This document shows positions 13,196-24,861 of a DNA stretch of 64,000 nucleotides, piece by piece. The DNA comes from Enoplolaimus lenunculus (Eukaryota; Nematoda; Enoplea; Enoplida; Thoracostomopsidae). The number at the start of each line of letters is the position of its first letter. The stretch's first letter is position 1. A model generated the notes under the pieces. It was not told the DNA's origin. It saw only the letters and a list, made by a program, of their open reading frames with translations, and searched no databases. Where the stretch lies: positions 1 to 64,000 of the forward strand of contig JASANG010000302.1 in the NCBI GenBank assembly GCA_030248215.1, read 5' to 3'. Position numbers and translations under genes: made by a program.

Positions 13196-13480
13196 AGAGG
13201 TATAATTGTTTATAATAGTTGTAGGACGGCTTTGCGTTCTTCTGAGATATGAACGCACTCTGGTGCGATGTGTCAAGAGTGCTCTGCACGAGCCGAACGA
13301 AGTGAGACGAGTGCGTGCGCGAAAGCATCGCTTTCTTGCGATGCAAGTGAATAAAGAACGAGTGCACGCACAAATGTGGAACGAGTGCGATAGCACGAGT
13401 TCTACACGAGTGCGCTGCACGAGTTCTTCAGTCACGTGCACAGTATAACAGCGATGTACGAGTGCACCGCAAGCTTGAAA
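13196..13480. repeat. CpG-rich patch with repeated ACGAGTGC/CACGAG motifs
   Basis: Within about 270 bp the words ACGAGTGC, CACGAG or their near variants occur roughly ten times (for example around 13313, 13357, 13380, 13397, 13409, 13422 and 13458), in contrast to the AT-rich surroundings. The spacing is irregular, so this is not a simple tandem repeat. It is either a degenerate repeat or a cluster of binding sites about 1.3 kb upstream of the cuticlin start. Confidence 0.5.
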
Positions 13481-13491
13481 CAAGCTTAACA

Positions 13492-13741
13492 CACTGTAAA
13501 TTCCAGTGAGTTGATTTTAACTCAAAATGAGTTGAATCCACTCAGGTACCTGAGCTCTGAATTAGGTGTTTCAGAACTCAGAATTCTGAATTGGATTGAC
13601 TCATTTTGAGTTAATTAATCAACTCACGCGGAATTAAATAACCTCGGAGTGAGTTAATATTTGGTGCTATTAACTCAGAAATGACCAAAAATTACCAATT
13701 CTCTCTCTGAGTTGATTAATCAACTCACTGGAATTCACAGG
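13492..13741. mobile_element. MITE, TA-type, ends CACTGTAAATTCCAGTGAG
   Basis: Inverted-repeat element with internal AACTCA/TGAGTT words. The left end CACTGTAAATTCCAGTGAG matches the reverse complement of the right end. Related to copies at 59655-59884 and 61993-62237, which have clean TA target duplications typical of Tc1/mariner MITEs. Confidence 0.75.
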
Positions 13742-14535
13742 GCAGCGCGCGTTTCTATATAGGAAGAGAGAATACGCTGTACTACAAATGACTTGTACCA
13801 CGGTCCTAAAACAAACAATTTGGTTTCTTGAATCAATCTGGTTAGCTAGCACGGCCCGTAGCATAGTGGGCACGGCGCAGCTCAGACATCCTAAAAAGTT
13901 TCGATTACCCTTAAAAGTTTAGACTCACATGTAAGACCTTTGAACTCCCTGCACGCCACTCCGAAAATGGTATTGGAATCACCACTGTCGTGCATACCGA
14001 GTTTAGCAGAGACTTCTATGATAATTTAGTTAACGGGTTACTGGAGAAAACCTCGTTCCTGAAAAAATATTTCGAATAACGGATAGTTGATACAGCCTAG
14101 TTGAAAACTGAGCAAGTATGCCCTGCCCTGAGGACAATAATTTTCGTCAATCCACCTTAAAAAAGGATCGTACCAACATGAATTGCTCAAAGAAAAGTTC
14201 TGTTGACTTGTATTCTGTTTTTATATGTAAACCCATTTTATCCCAACTGAGAAATTTCAGGCTTTTACCACTAGAAATCATCAGATGGGTGAAAACTATA
14301 GCTTATACTGTTGGTGGTAACTTTACTCGATAGGTTACGCGTGATTTTGCATGATCTGAGGTGGTTGTGGGCCTGAAATAGTATTAGGACAACTGTCAAG
14401 CCTAAAAAAGTTATAGGTTACATGCGGTGTTGTTAAAATTTTTAGCAATAAACCTAGTGTGGGTTTATATTTTAATGTTTTGTTAAGTGTGTTTCTGTTG
14501 TCCACTGACATATCGCCACCAGCATCACTGTATAC
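13742..14535. other. Non-coding, nothing recognised
   Basis: No exon, RNA gene or repeat could be supported. Short open frames here have no recognisable protein features. Confidence 0.4.
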
Positions 14536-14640
14536 CGTTCGGCACACTTGAGGCACAGTTAATCCACGCTACATCGTGTACTAACTGCGTATCAAACGGT
14601 TATTGCGTTAACCGTGCCTCATGTGTGCCGAACATTTACA
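14536..14640. repeat. Long inverted repeat upstream of the cuticlin gene
   Basis: The arm with GTTCGGCACACTTGAGGCAC (about 14536-14565) pairs with the arm near 14606-14636 (GTGCCTCATGTGTGCCGAAC), separated by about 40 bp. It could be a very short MITE or a promoter hairpin; it ends about 165 bp before the start codon. Confidence 0.6.
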
Positions 14641-14805
14641 CCCGAAAGGCACGGCGTTTGTAGCATGGCTCTTAACCATATACGCCGTGGTTTTAAAAGG
14701 GGCAATTAAAATTCTGATTAGTTTATCAAAGATTCTTTCCTTTGTTACATACGTTTTATGAAATTAGCAAATATTTGCTTTAGAACAATTATAGAGGGTT
14801 AAAAT

Positions 14806-17800
14806 ATGGCACCGACGAGAATTATATCTATAGGCCTTATTACATATTTGCTCGCTATTGGTGCAATCCGAGCGCTTCCGATTGATAATGGCGTTGAAGG
14901 AGATCCGGAAATTGAATGTGGACCAGCATCTGTAACGATTAATTTTAATACGCGAAATCCTTTTGAAGGTCATGTATTTGTTAAAGGTCTATATGATCAA
15001 GAGGTACGTTTTTGCTTGTCTTAAACAGTGTCACTAGTATACGGTTGGGGTGGGGGTCGCCGGCTGCCCCACGGACATTTTCGCCGTTCTTCGTTGAAAC
15101 TTTTTCGACGGCAGCTGAGAAAATATTTCATTGTCTCCGTTTCAAGTGTTTTTGCCCCTTTACGTACAAAAATTCTTACTCATGTAATGTGCGTTTCATT
15201 TATGCAATATATACGTGTTTGTGGTGTTAACGGTGTGGCGCCTTCACTGCAAAAAATGGTGAGTCAAATTGACTCCCTCCGAAATAGGCTTTTCCGGACT
15301 ACACAAACGGAGTCAAAACTCGACTCCGCAAGAGTAGAATTCGACTCAATAAATCGCTCAGTGAGTCGAATTTGACTCAGGCGGAGTCGAATTTGACTCA
15401 GTTTGCGGAGTCCGGAAAAGAATATTTCGGAGAGAGTCAATTTGACTCACCATTTTTTGCAGTGTTGGAATCAACTGCATTGGGTGGCTCATTTTTCCGC
15501 CGGACAGCAAAAATCGTTTCGGTTTCACATGAGCACTGTTAGACCGCTTGAAAGCCTTAGTATTTACTTACTGTGATTGTGATCGACCGCTTGGTCGAAG
15601 TTATTGTAGAAACCTAAAAATGCAGATTAGTCTAAGGGCCTCAGGTTATTCACCTGGATTGTTTTATTTGAGATTTATTTCTAGATTTGGACTTTACGGT
15701 TTAGTGTGCGTATGCTAAAATTCCTATACCTTCAAGGAAACAAATAACGTCAGTTGTAGTAATTCAAGCAGCGTGCAAACTCTGCATCTACTACTCGAGC
15801 GCTTACTAGAAGTTCTATACATACACGGAAGCGGTTCTGCCGTGCTATGAGTGTTAGACAGTTCAGCCATTTCAGAAAAATTTTGTATCCCAAAAGAAAA
15901 TTTCAATCCCCTTGTACGACATGTGTACAGACCCGTAGCCATAGTCAGCCCTGGGGGCTGATTCTCATTCGAAAACCTTGCCGCACCCCCAGTAAAGCTT
16001 AAATGTCGCTTTAAGTCATCGGATACTCTTGTGTGCCCTTCCTAAAAAGTTTGGCCGTCTAACACACTTGCAACGAACCTGTATATAAAATTTCTACCTG
16101 CCTCTATAAGTTTTTCCCCACCCCCGGGCATGATGAGTTACAAACCATACATATATTAGCCCATGTTACTTTACAAGGCGTCTAGGTTTCAGGTGGGTCT
16201 ATAAAAAAGTAGTTTTAGATTATAGATTAAATATTTTTGCTTAGACTTAGGCTTAGAAACACATTTTTGTAACGATTAGGCTTAGGCTAGGCTTAGGAAT
16301 ACGCTTAAGCTACTGTTACGCCCCTAAAAGTAACATTGGCCCATATATTATTAGGGTTGTCGAAACAGCGAAGGTGGCTCTCGTGTTGCCGGCATTGAAT
16401 TACCGTTTGAGTCGTGTAATGTCGCAAGGACAAGATCGTTGAATCCATTGGGTGTTTTCGTATCGACAACGGTTATTATTACATTTCATCCACAGTTTCT
16501 TACGAAGGTAAGCACTGCTACTTATGTTGCAAGTATAACACAATGCACATATTTCAGCGCCAAAAATGAGCAATTAGTCTAAGTCTAGGCAGTTGTCAAA
16601 GATTCGGAATAGGTCATGTTTCTTTTATAGTGTAGCGTTTTCCCGCGGGACTATAACCATGGTACAACCGGAGGTCTGCTTCCAGTTTCAGTTCCGACAG
16701 AAAGCGGGGTCCGGCTCCGGTTGAATTTTTGCCGGAGGTTCCGGCAATTTCACTACTAAAATTTTGCATAATTTTTGAAAATTTATCTGTTTAGAGCGTT
16801 TTGTTTTACTTTTGTCAAAATTTTCAGTACAGAATTTCCGAAATTTCGCAGAAAATTAGCATAAAACCAAACAACTTAACAACTTATTGTAGATATTGGC
16901 TAAAATTAACTAATTCACCATCATTTTTACTACCTTATTTCATCTCACCTCCGGCTCCGGCTCCGGCATGTTTTCGTTGATCTCCAGCTTCGGCTGCGGC
17001 TCCGCGATTTTTCACCTCCGGTTGCACCCTGGGACAAGCGTATATTTCATACATATAATCCACATTAAATTTATGTACTATTAGGGTACATAGACATCAC
17101 TTTCTCACCAGTTTTCGCAATATCCAAATTTTAGCATGTCCTAGGCGTAAAATTAGGCTTAGGTTTTGCCGTAGGCTCATGTTTAGGCTTGGGTTTAAAC
17201 CTGTGGAGAAAGTCTACAAGTGCGACTGGCGGCAAACCGTTTTTGCCAATGCCAGATTTAAAACGAATTGGAAGAAAGAGTTTTAGGTTGACCGAGCATA
17301 CAGGATACAATGCTTTTACATGGAAACTGACAAAACAGTTAGTACTGATCTTGAAGTATCGATGCTAACAACGGCGTTTCAAACACAAGTCGTTCCGATG
17401 CCAATCTGTCGATACGAAATTTTGGACGGACCGACGGGAGAACCGGTCAAGTAAAAAAATGTTTTGAATTCAATATCTATACGCGGATAATTTAAAACCA
17501 AATATAGGCTCTTGTGTGCCTAGGTTTAACATTTGGGGATCAATGTATGAAGCACGATCCTAAGAGCAGTGTAACCAAATTCTTAGGTGTAAGCCTTAGA
17601 ATATGCTTGCACATAAAACTAAACCTAAGCCTAAGCCAAGGCAAAAATAGTCTAAAGCTTAAACTTACTTTATTGCAGCTGTGTGGAAAAACGGTCCGCC
17701 CATGATCTTTGCATGTACCGGTATAGCAACGGTTATTAATGCCTAAGCTTTGCCTAAACCTGACATTCCATAGCTTCTAGCACTTACTTTGAAATTTAAA

Positions 17801-20800
17801 AAAAATTCAGTCTAAGTAAAACTTTAATCCACACTTTGAGAACTATTAACAGTGTTGAGCGCGGTAAGGCAGTTGGTAACCGCTATATGAAACTCTAAGA
17901 TGGGTGGACGGACTGAAACTGTGAAGTGTGTTTCAAGCGGTGAATCCTGCGGAATTTATATCGATAAAAGTAGGATATTGACCAAATAAAATGGCGTGGT
18001 TGATTTATCTGTACGCGGCAGTTTGCTGAGTATAATCAACAAGTGGTTGATCACACTTTATAACAAGAGTGTGCAACTGGGTACATTCTGTGTACAAAAG
18101 AATGAAAAAGGTAACCAGCACGAGTTTCTTTTTTTGGCTTTCCCCCTTGTTTAGGGGGTCTGTATGCAGTTTTATGCTACTGAAATTGTGTTTATATGAA
18201 ATCACATACATCTATGAAAAGTGGATGCTTGTAGCCAGGGTGCAACCGGAATTCCGGTTCCAGCAGGGAAATCCGGTATTTTTCACTATCCGGTTCCGGT
18301 AAGAAATCCGGTATTTTTTCACCGGAATTTTCCGGTATTTTCGGTATTGAAAATTATTTCTCATTCGAAAATTTATGAAAAATTGACATATTGTTCGAAC
18401 TTATTTATCTAAAATTGTCCTAGCGTGTATTGCAAAAATTTTAAATTTGTGCCACACTATAATTTATCATATGTTTCCACCTACTGCACTTGTTTCAGGA
18501 TTTTGGCATTCAAAATGGGGTGTTTACAGCATTAAAAGCGATAAAATAGCGCTTAAAAATGAGTTTTTCGGTAACAAATATTTTTTATTTCCGGTTCCGG
18601 TTCCGATATTTTTTTTAACTTTTCGGTTTCGGTTCCGGTATTTTATAATTCCGGTTGCACCCTGCTTGTAGTATATAACACCCCTGCTTGTTTAAGGGGG
18701 GTAGATGTATTATGATAGCATTTTAAACTGTTGTTCTGTGAAGTTTATTGTTTTTTACTGTTTGTAACGATCAATCTCTTGCTTAAACCCCTCTCTGATT
18801 ATGGGGGTGGGTCGGGAAAAAATGCAACGCGTGCTGGTACATTTTGAACCATGCACAGTCCAAGTAGTTGCGCACTCTTCTGCAAGGTGGATATCATCCA
18901 CTCTTTGTATAATTAACCACTGTTTTGCAATCTTGTAAAATCCGTTTCATATAAAGCGTTTATTAACTCTTTCTCACATGAATATTTTCTATTTCCCCTG
19001 AGACCTACTTTTATTCTAGGAATCGAACTCCAGTGACTGCAGTGGGAGGCGTATACCATCACCACTCAGCTATAGGAGCTTGACGATCGAGCCTGAGGGG
19101 GCTCTCACGTCTTGTGGTGATTTAGTACTATGTATACGTGTTGCAATTGTTAAACACGGTGCGATATATACTATTTAACGTATATACACTGCGCTGAGTT
19201 GCCTAGAGGCAACTCAATGTGAGAAGGGGTTATAGATAGTAAACTGAAAAATTTTCGCTTAAAGGTATGTCAAACAACACCGATCCGTTTTGTAGGTACG
19301 CTTTGGTTGGCGAAGCGGTATATCACAAATGGACTTGTGATACCGAAACAACCGATACGTTCTGTATGACAGTACATTCATGCTATGTTGATGATGGCGC
19401 AGTAAGTTTATATCCGAAAAGACGTCCTATTCGTTATTACCTACTGGGCTGAACAATTTTTGCCCGAAAACTTTTGTCGTTTTCGTCCGGAAACATTATT
19501 GTTGGACACACTCTGGCTAGCCAAACCACGCTATCAGCTACTGTAGTGACTCAAATAAGGGAGGGGTCATAACAGGAGGCTTCCATTTTGAGTCCAAAAT
19601 CAATAGGATTCTGTATCCCGAGAGTCCGTTAGTATACCAAGTCCAAAAACCCTGTCTAGAATGCATAAATAAGATCAAAGCAGAAGAATGACTTAGACTG
19701 CTCAAATATGTAACAGTCACTCAGACAACCCTCATAACCTTTATCCAAAAAATAAGATTGCAGATATAATGCAATCCGCAAAAATGATTTAGATCAAGTC
19801 GAGCTCTGCTCAAAAGAAAGAATACAAAAAGAAAAATGTTGTCACAAACTAAACTTGGGTTGTATTAAAATAACTAACAGTCAGTACCCGAATAACAGGG
19901 ACGTACCTTCTGTAGAGGCAAAATAAATATCAGTCCCCTCTCTTGTTTGGGACACTACACAGTAGATTAGCGTTTCCCCCCAAAAATTATTGCTTTTTTT
20001 GCCGACTTAGGCTAATTCCTTAGCCAAACGTATTGTAAAAATCTGAAAATTTCGAAAACTGTCGGAAATATGTACAAAAGTCGACTCTAAAGTTCAGTTA
20101 ACAAACTCATTTTGTTCTATTTACAGGGAGACCGTGCGGATCTATTGGACGAATCTGGTTGTGCACTCGATCGATATTTGCTTCGGAATTTAGAATATTT
20201 GACCGATTTGATGGCTGGACAAGAAACTCACGTATTCAAATACGCTGATCGGCCAACATTGTTTTTCCAATGTCAAATAACAATAACAATTAAAGTAAAC
20301 CGGAGCTTTAAACGATGGCTTGGCCCATGTATAGAACAGGGCTGGAACAGTAGTATAAGCATATTCATAAGCCCATGCCTAAGCCTGGGCCTAAGCATAA
20401 GGATGAGCTTATTCCTAAGCCTAAGCCTAAGCCTAAGCAAAAAAGTAAGTCAAAAGCTTAGACTACTCTATTACTAAGCTCTGTGTTCGAAATTTCATTC
20501 CTTTAAAAGAGGCATTATATATAGCGCATCAGCAAAGTTTTTCAGGTTATAACTTATTAAAAAGACCAATTTTCTATCTACCGAATTGATAGGACTAACA
20601 GATTGGCCTAGACGAAACCAGTTATTAGTTAACCTGACAGTCGAATCAGATTTGAATTCCAGCACACTACTGAAACAAAATCATCAGCGTTCGTTGTTCG
20701 TCATTCAGGTTTGTGAAAATTTTAACATGGTACAACGCAACTGACTGTGGTCCGAATCACCTAATCGCTTCCAATCATTGAGAAACCAAACAATGATGTT

Positions 20801-21197
20801 TTAGGAACCAGACAGCGATTGCCCAGTGCCTCAATGCTCGGAGCCAGAACGTGGAAAACGATCCATCACCGAACGCCATCGTGGCCTGATGCGGCCTATT
20901 GATCATTCACATGGAACCTGGGACGTAGTCACTCAACTACAAACGCTGGATTTAGAGTCTTCAAGCAAAGCATTGGAGCATAAACTGCCCGAATTTTTAC
21001 TCAATGACAACTCGAAAGCGAACAATAAAGATCGAAGTATGAACTATATAGCAGTGGAAGAATCAATACATTTTAGCAACGAATACTGTTTGTCGTCGGT
21101 CGGATTATTTATGTTAATTGTCGGTATATCCATCGCAGTAGTAGCGGGCGTTACGTCTACGTTCTATTTGTGTTGGACTAACGTATCTAAATCTTAA
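14806..21197 (+). CDS. cut-1: Cuticlin-1-like ZP-domain protein, complete, six exons
   Basis: Exons: 14806-15003, 16355-16507, 17287-17450, 19296-19401, 20127-20294, 20805-21197 (1,182 nt, 393 residues). All introns are GT-AG and phases agree at every junction. Cuticlins are extracellular ZP-domain matrix proteins of the nematode cuticle (alae, dauer or cortical layers). Seen: signal peptide (residues 1-23); ZP domain from IECGPASVTINFNTRNPFEG (about 36) through CNVARTRSLNP, ICRYEILDGPTGEP, YHKWTCDTETTDTFC, EYLTDLMAGQETHVFKYADR and QCQITITIK to about 274; paired cysteines; a furin-like RGKR site (279-282); a C-terminal membrane segment (about 362-387). That is the standard order of a membrane-released ZP protein. 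The AG at 14783 lies 22 nt before the ATG and could be a spliced-leader acceptor. Every intron carries at least one transposon. It belongs to the cut-1 group; exact orthology within the family is uncertain. Confidence 0.95.
15245..15464. mobile_element. MITE, TA-type, ends CACTGCAAAAAATGGTGAGTC (cuticlin intron 1)
   Basis: About 60-bp inverted ends with repeated GAGTCAAATTGACTC words form a near-perfect foldback. Flanked by TT on both sides, versus TA/TA in the copies at 24653 and 61104. Non-coding. Confidence 0.85.
16159..16342. mobile_element. hAT-like MITE with telomere-like core, at the cuticlin exon 2 acceptor
   Basis: Left end GCCCATGTTACTTTACAAGG, right end the reverse complement of GGGCCAATGTTACTTTTAGG. 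Perfect 8-bp target duplication ATATATTA (16151-16158 and 16343-16350). The core holds repeated TTAGGC words. The right-hand duplication is followed immediately by TTAG and then exon 2 at 16355. Confidence 0.85.
16658..17031. mobile_element. hAT-like MITE, CCGGAGGT type (cuticlin intron 2)
   Basis: The left end CATGGTACAACCGGAGGT and the right end ACCTCCGGTTGCACCCTG are diverged inverted repeats of the CAGGGTGCAACCGG family. The target duplication is not clear, so this is an older copy. Confidence 0.7.
17540..17722. mobile_element. Degenerate telomere-like MITE (cuticlin intron 3)
   Basis: CCTAAGCCTAAGCC core followed by AGTCTAAAGCTTAAACTTAC and a right end related to CCGTTCCGCCCCTGATCTTT, as in the intact copies at 60379 and 63303. 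The left end is eroded. Confidence 0.6.
18236..18664. mobile_element. hAT-like MITE, CAGGGTGCAACCGG family (cuticlin intron 3)
   Basis: Ends CAGGGTGCAACCGGAATTCC and its reverse complement. Near-perfect 8-bp target duplication CTTGTAGC/CTTGTAGT. Subterminal CCGGTTCCGG repeats; AT-rich non-coding centre. Confidence 0.88.
18965..19231 (-). mobile_element. tRNA-Gly-derived inverted-repeat element (cuticlin intron 3)
   Basis: Bounded by AACTCTTTCTCACAT and ATGTGAGAAGGGGTT. On the minus strand it contains a tRNA-like block with A box TAGCTGAGTGG and B box GAGTTCGATTCC. Next to the right end is the palindrome GAGTTGCCTAGAGGCAACTC. Same family as the cluster at 55810-59108. Confidence 0.8.
19541..19962. 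mobile_element. MITE, TA-type, ends CTGTAGTGACYCRAATAAG (cuticlin intron 4)
   Basis: Inverted ends CTGTAGTGACTCAAATAAGG and the complement of CTGTGTAGTGTCCCAAACAAG, flanked by TA. Same family as 28531-28875 and 62446-62893. Confidence 0.78.
20322..20480. mobile_element. Telomere-like MITE (cuticlin intron 5)
   Basis: Left end GGCCCATGTATAGAACAGGG, only 28 bp after the exon 5 donor. The core has five near-perfect CCTAAG hexamers in a row (about 20424-20446). The right end is eroded. Confidence 0.75.
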
Positions 21198-21386
21198 GAA
21201 TTTCAGGATCATTAGGTACAACAAGTTTTGGGCAACAACAAACAGTGTATTAATTTAAAATTGCAGAGCTCTTTTGTAGTGAACTCTAAAATCAAAAATT
21301 TCATAATTTAAGTCGTCAGATCATGTAATTATGGTAGTCAGTATACAACTGGCAATGTTTTAGCTAGTCAGTTATTGAAGTATATA
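21198..21386. other. Cuticlin 3' flank
   Basis: AT-rich sequence after the stop codon. No canonical AATAAA was noticed close to the stop. Confidence 0.3.
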
Positions 21387-21805
21387 ATTATGTCGTAGCC
21401 CAAGCCGTAATGCAGCACAACTATGAATTGGACTAGGCCAAAGCGGAATTTTACACCGTCGACTAGCACAAAGTGGAATGCTTTGACAATGCTGCACGCT
21501 TTTAATTGGTTACCATAGCTGTAGATTTTATATACTAATTGCCCAAAGCGAAATTGTGAAGTTCTGTCTGACCAAGTTACGATTTGATTGGTTACTTACA
21601 ACGTATATAGGGAAAACCAGTAGAAGACTGTTTTAGCCAACCAATGAAAATCCTGCATGGCATCAAACTGTAACCAAATCACAACAGGAGCAGCTAGAAC
21701 GAAGAGAGAATTCCATCTTGGATTAATAGCCCAAAACGTTTTTCCACTTCAGACTGGCCCAATTCGAAATTCGTCTGAATTACGCATTAGGCTACGACAT
21801 AAATA
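21387..21805. mobile_element. Inverted-repeat element, ends TATGTCGTAGCC
   Basis: Left end TATGTCGTAGCCCAAGCCGT and right end complementary to TATGTCGTAGCCTAATGCGT. Non-coding centre, about 420 bp. Single copy in the window, so the family is unassigned. Confidence 0.65.
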
Positions 21806-22112
21806 GTGGAAAATGTTCCTGCCTATTTACCAAATGATTTCGTTCATGTTACTGGTTACTGGTCAACATTACACACAAACTGAGAATAATTCTCATGTTA
21901 TCCTTTATGATCGTAATACTGGCCCACTGAACATATAGTGCACGACTAAGATACTTTAACAGTTACTTGCATCTCATAAAATTATGGTAAAAACTACTTC
22001 CTACTTTCAAAAACTTTATTATTCCATAGTCTTTCTTTAGACAGTGTTTTCAATAACCTTAAAATCCGCAGTATATACTTTAACGAAGAGCTTCGATAAC
22101 AAACATTTTTTA

Positions 22113-22390
22113 AGCCGTATTCACGCGTGCAAGTTGTTTTTGCTGCGAGAACTTGCAGCTGTATTGCACGCAGAACTTGTATTTTTTCATCAGCCAATGA
22201 GAAAGCGGCTGCAATGAATTCAGTGAACTTGCATGGTTATTCACACTTATGAACTAAATTCCAAGCTATGATTTGTAATAAATTATTTGCAGCAGCAAGT
22301 TTTTCGAACGGGATTTTGGACAAAACTTGCAAGTGAAGGTTGCAGCTGTAAGTTCTCGCAGCAAAAACTTGCACGTGTGTGAATAAGGCT
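22113..22390. mobile_element. Inverted-repeat element, ends AGCCGTATTCAC
   Basis: The arm with GCAAGTTGTTTTTGCTGCGA (about 22128) pairs with the arm near 22340-22390; each arm is about 45 bp. A related degenerate copy lies around 60895-60990 (TTGCACGTGTGAAT). Confidence 0.7.
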
Positions 22391-23210
22391 TTACTATTTG
22401 AAAAGGGATTTTTCTATATTTTACACCGGATACTTTTAGCAAGCAAACGGCTGTTTTATATGAAGTTTTCGTTTAATAATGTGGTGACGGTAGTATATAT
22501 TTTGGGGTTACTGGGTAACGGTGATGGAATATGTTTCTATTTGAATAAAATTTATACCTATTAATATTCAAAAACATGTGACGCACCAAACTAATCGTTT
22601 AAACTATTTATCATATCGGCTAGAAACCGTGAAACCAGACAGGCTGCCGTTGCTAAACCGCTATTCTACAAAGCTGCAATTGTGCGTAGAGACTTTTCAG
22701 TAGAATCAAGATTTATCTACAACGAACTACCAAGACTTAACCGAAAAATAGCAATTATTTTTGTTAAAAACTTTGTTTAGAAATTACTTATTTAGTTCAT
22801 ATGGTTTTAAAACTACAAACATCTCCGTGTTTAAGCTTTCTAACAATCAAATTGTGTTGCTTACGAGTTATCTTAGTACGAATAACAGTTTCAGCCAAGT
22901 TTTGGAACAAAGTAATTAGCATGTTTTCGTTTTCTGTAAGAAAAGGTGACGTGAAAAACAGTTTTTGGGGCTATGGCATGAACTAATCCCATCATAGTTT
23001 CAGATGTTTTTAAACTTATACAGTTTGGTCTTAGCGTCGATAAGTATAAGCAGAAATCAAAAATGTACGTGGTCAAAGCAGGCCTTAACCAATGCATTCG
23101 AAAGATTTATGCAACGAACAATATACGATAGCTATATTTTCTGTGCTTAACATGCAAACTTTAGTGCCTGAATTTATAAGTAAGTAAGCATTTCAGCGGC
23201 ACATGGAAGT
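22391..23210. other. Non-coding, nothing recognised
   Basis: Short open frames only, none with recognisable domains. Confidence 0.4.
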
Positions 23211-23400
23211 GGCCAATGTTACCTATAGGGCCGTAACAGTAGATTAAGCGTATTCCTAAGCCTAACCCCAAGTGTTGCAAAAGCGTACTCCTAAGCGTAA
23301 GCCTAAGCTTAAGCAAAAAATGTAGTCTAAAATGTAAACCTACTCTTTTACGGACCCATGCACCAGAACCCGGGACGCCCCTAACAGTAACACGGGCCTG
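23211..23400. mobile_element. Telomere-like hAT-type MITE
   Basis: Left end GGCCAATGTTACCTATAGGG, right end ACGCCCCTAACAGTAACACGGGCC. The core has CCTAAGCGTAAGCCTAAGCTT-type repeats followed by the conserved tail TAGTCTAAAATGTAAACCTAC. Confidence 0.75.
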
Positions 23401-24652
23401 TGAAATACCTTTTTCTGTTATCTCCTCGAGTCCCTGGTGGATTGAGGGCGAATTGAGGGGTGCGTCCTGCCCCACCGGTCCTGTCGCATTGGGAAGTTTG
23501 TCGTAAAATTCATCTGAAGCTCTCACAATGCATTTTCTGAACAAATTGTTCAAAAATACGACGAGGTTAAATACAAGAATTCAAAATCTTTTCCGCCTTC
23601 GGCACAATTGGTCTATGCCAAAACATCGAAAAATTTGCTAAACACGCCCTTTGGAGCTGTGAACTTTAGCAACACAAAAATATCCACCCTCGCCGCAAAT
23701 TTCTCGATCCGACACTATTTCTATCTGGCGTTGGCGACTCAATTTACAGAATACGGTAAAAACTTTAAGTAAACAGTCCTCTATAGCAGATGCAACAGTA
23801 AAGATTTCATGGTATCACACCCTGCAAACACATCACACGTGTTTTCACAAACGCACAAATAAATACAGCTATTAAACTTGTTGCGCAGCGGTAAAACGCA
23901 AAAACATCGTACAAAACTATATGTTTCTCCAATGTTTTCACCCACAATACCATCTGTTGAACATGTAAAAGTTTAAACTTGAACACGACAACAATGAATT
24001 TATATATGTGATGGATCCGGGATTTTTTTGAAATGGGACGATTTCACACGCATTACGCCAAAATAATACACTGAAACCCAGTCGTATTTGTAAGCTTTTA
24101 TAAAGTCTAATCAAAATATTCCGCTTGCCATGGTGGGAATCTTTAGTCACCATGCCATTCCCCCAATAATAAGTATCTGTCCTTGTAATGCAAATTTTGT
24201 TTAAATTCGTTCGATATATACACGTATACTCGTACATCGATCTATATGAATGAAGAAAATTTACTGCCAACGGTGGGAGTTTTAAATGTGGATGTGTATA
24301 TTAAACGGTGTTTATCGATTCGTAGCAATATTCCCACGCTATACTCAGTTTAATTCAGTTTACATTCTCAGAACTCGAAAATGAAATTTGCAATTTACTT
24401 TCGCGATATGTATAGTTCAATTCAATAGTATTTATATATATTTAAACTTTACTCTCCGCAGCACATTTCACCTTGATTTTGCACACGGACCCTGTCACTT
24501 TTAAGGGCGTACAAGGTTTCCGTGGGACTTCAATAGAGTAAAGCTTAAAGCTATAGACGTTTTATCCTATCAACACTCGTAGTAAGAAATGTTACATGCG
24601 CGTTGGGTTTTTGGGTTTTTGAATGTGCTATTTCAAATTCGTAGCTACTCTA
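23401..24652. other. Non-coding, nothing recognised
   Basis: AT-rich. No exon or repeat could be supported on either strand. Confidence 0.4.
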
Positions 24653-24861
24653 CACTGCAAAAAATGGTGAGTCAAATTGACTGTCTCCGAAATAGGGCTT
24701 TTCCTGACAACACAAACTGAGCCAAAATTTGACTGTGCCAGATTCAAATTGAGTCGAATGTGACTCAGGCGGAGTCGACTTTTTAAGTTTTTACTCAGTT
24801 CGTGTTGTCAGGAAAAGCCTATTTCGGGGACAGTAAATTTGACTCACCATTTCTGGTAGTG
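24653..24861. mobile_element. MITE, TA-type, ends CACTGCAAAAAATGGTGAGTC
   Basis: Flanked by TA on both sides (24651-24652 and 24862-24863). Inverted ends with the GAGTCAAATTGAC word; foldback structure. Confidence 0.85.
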
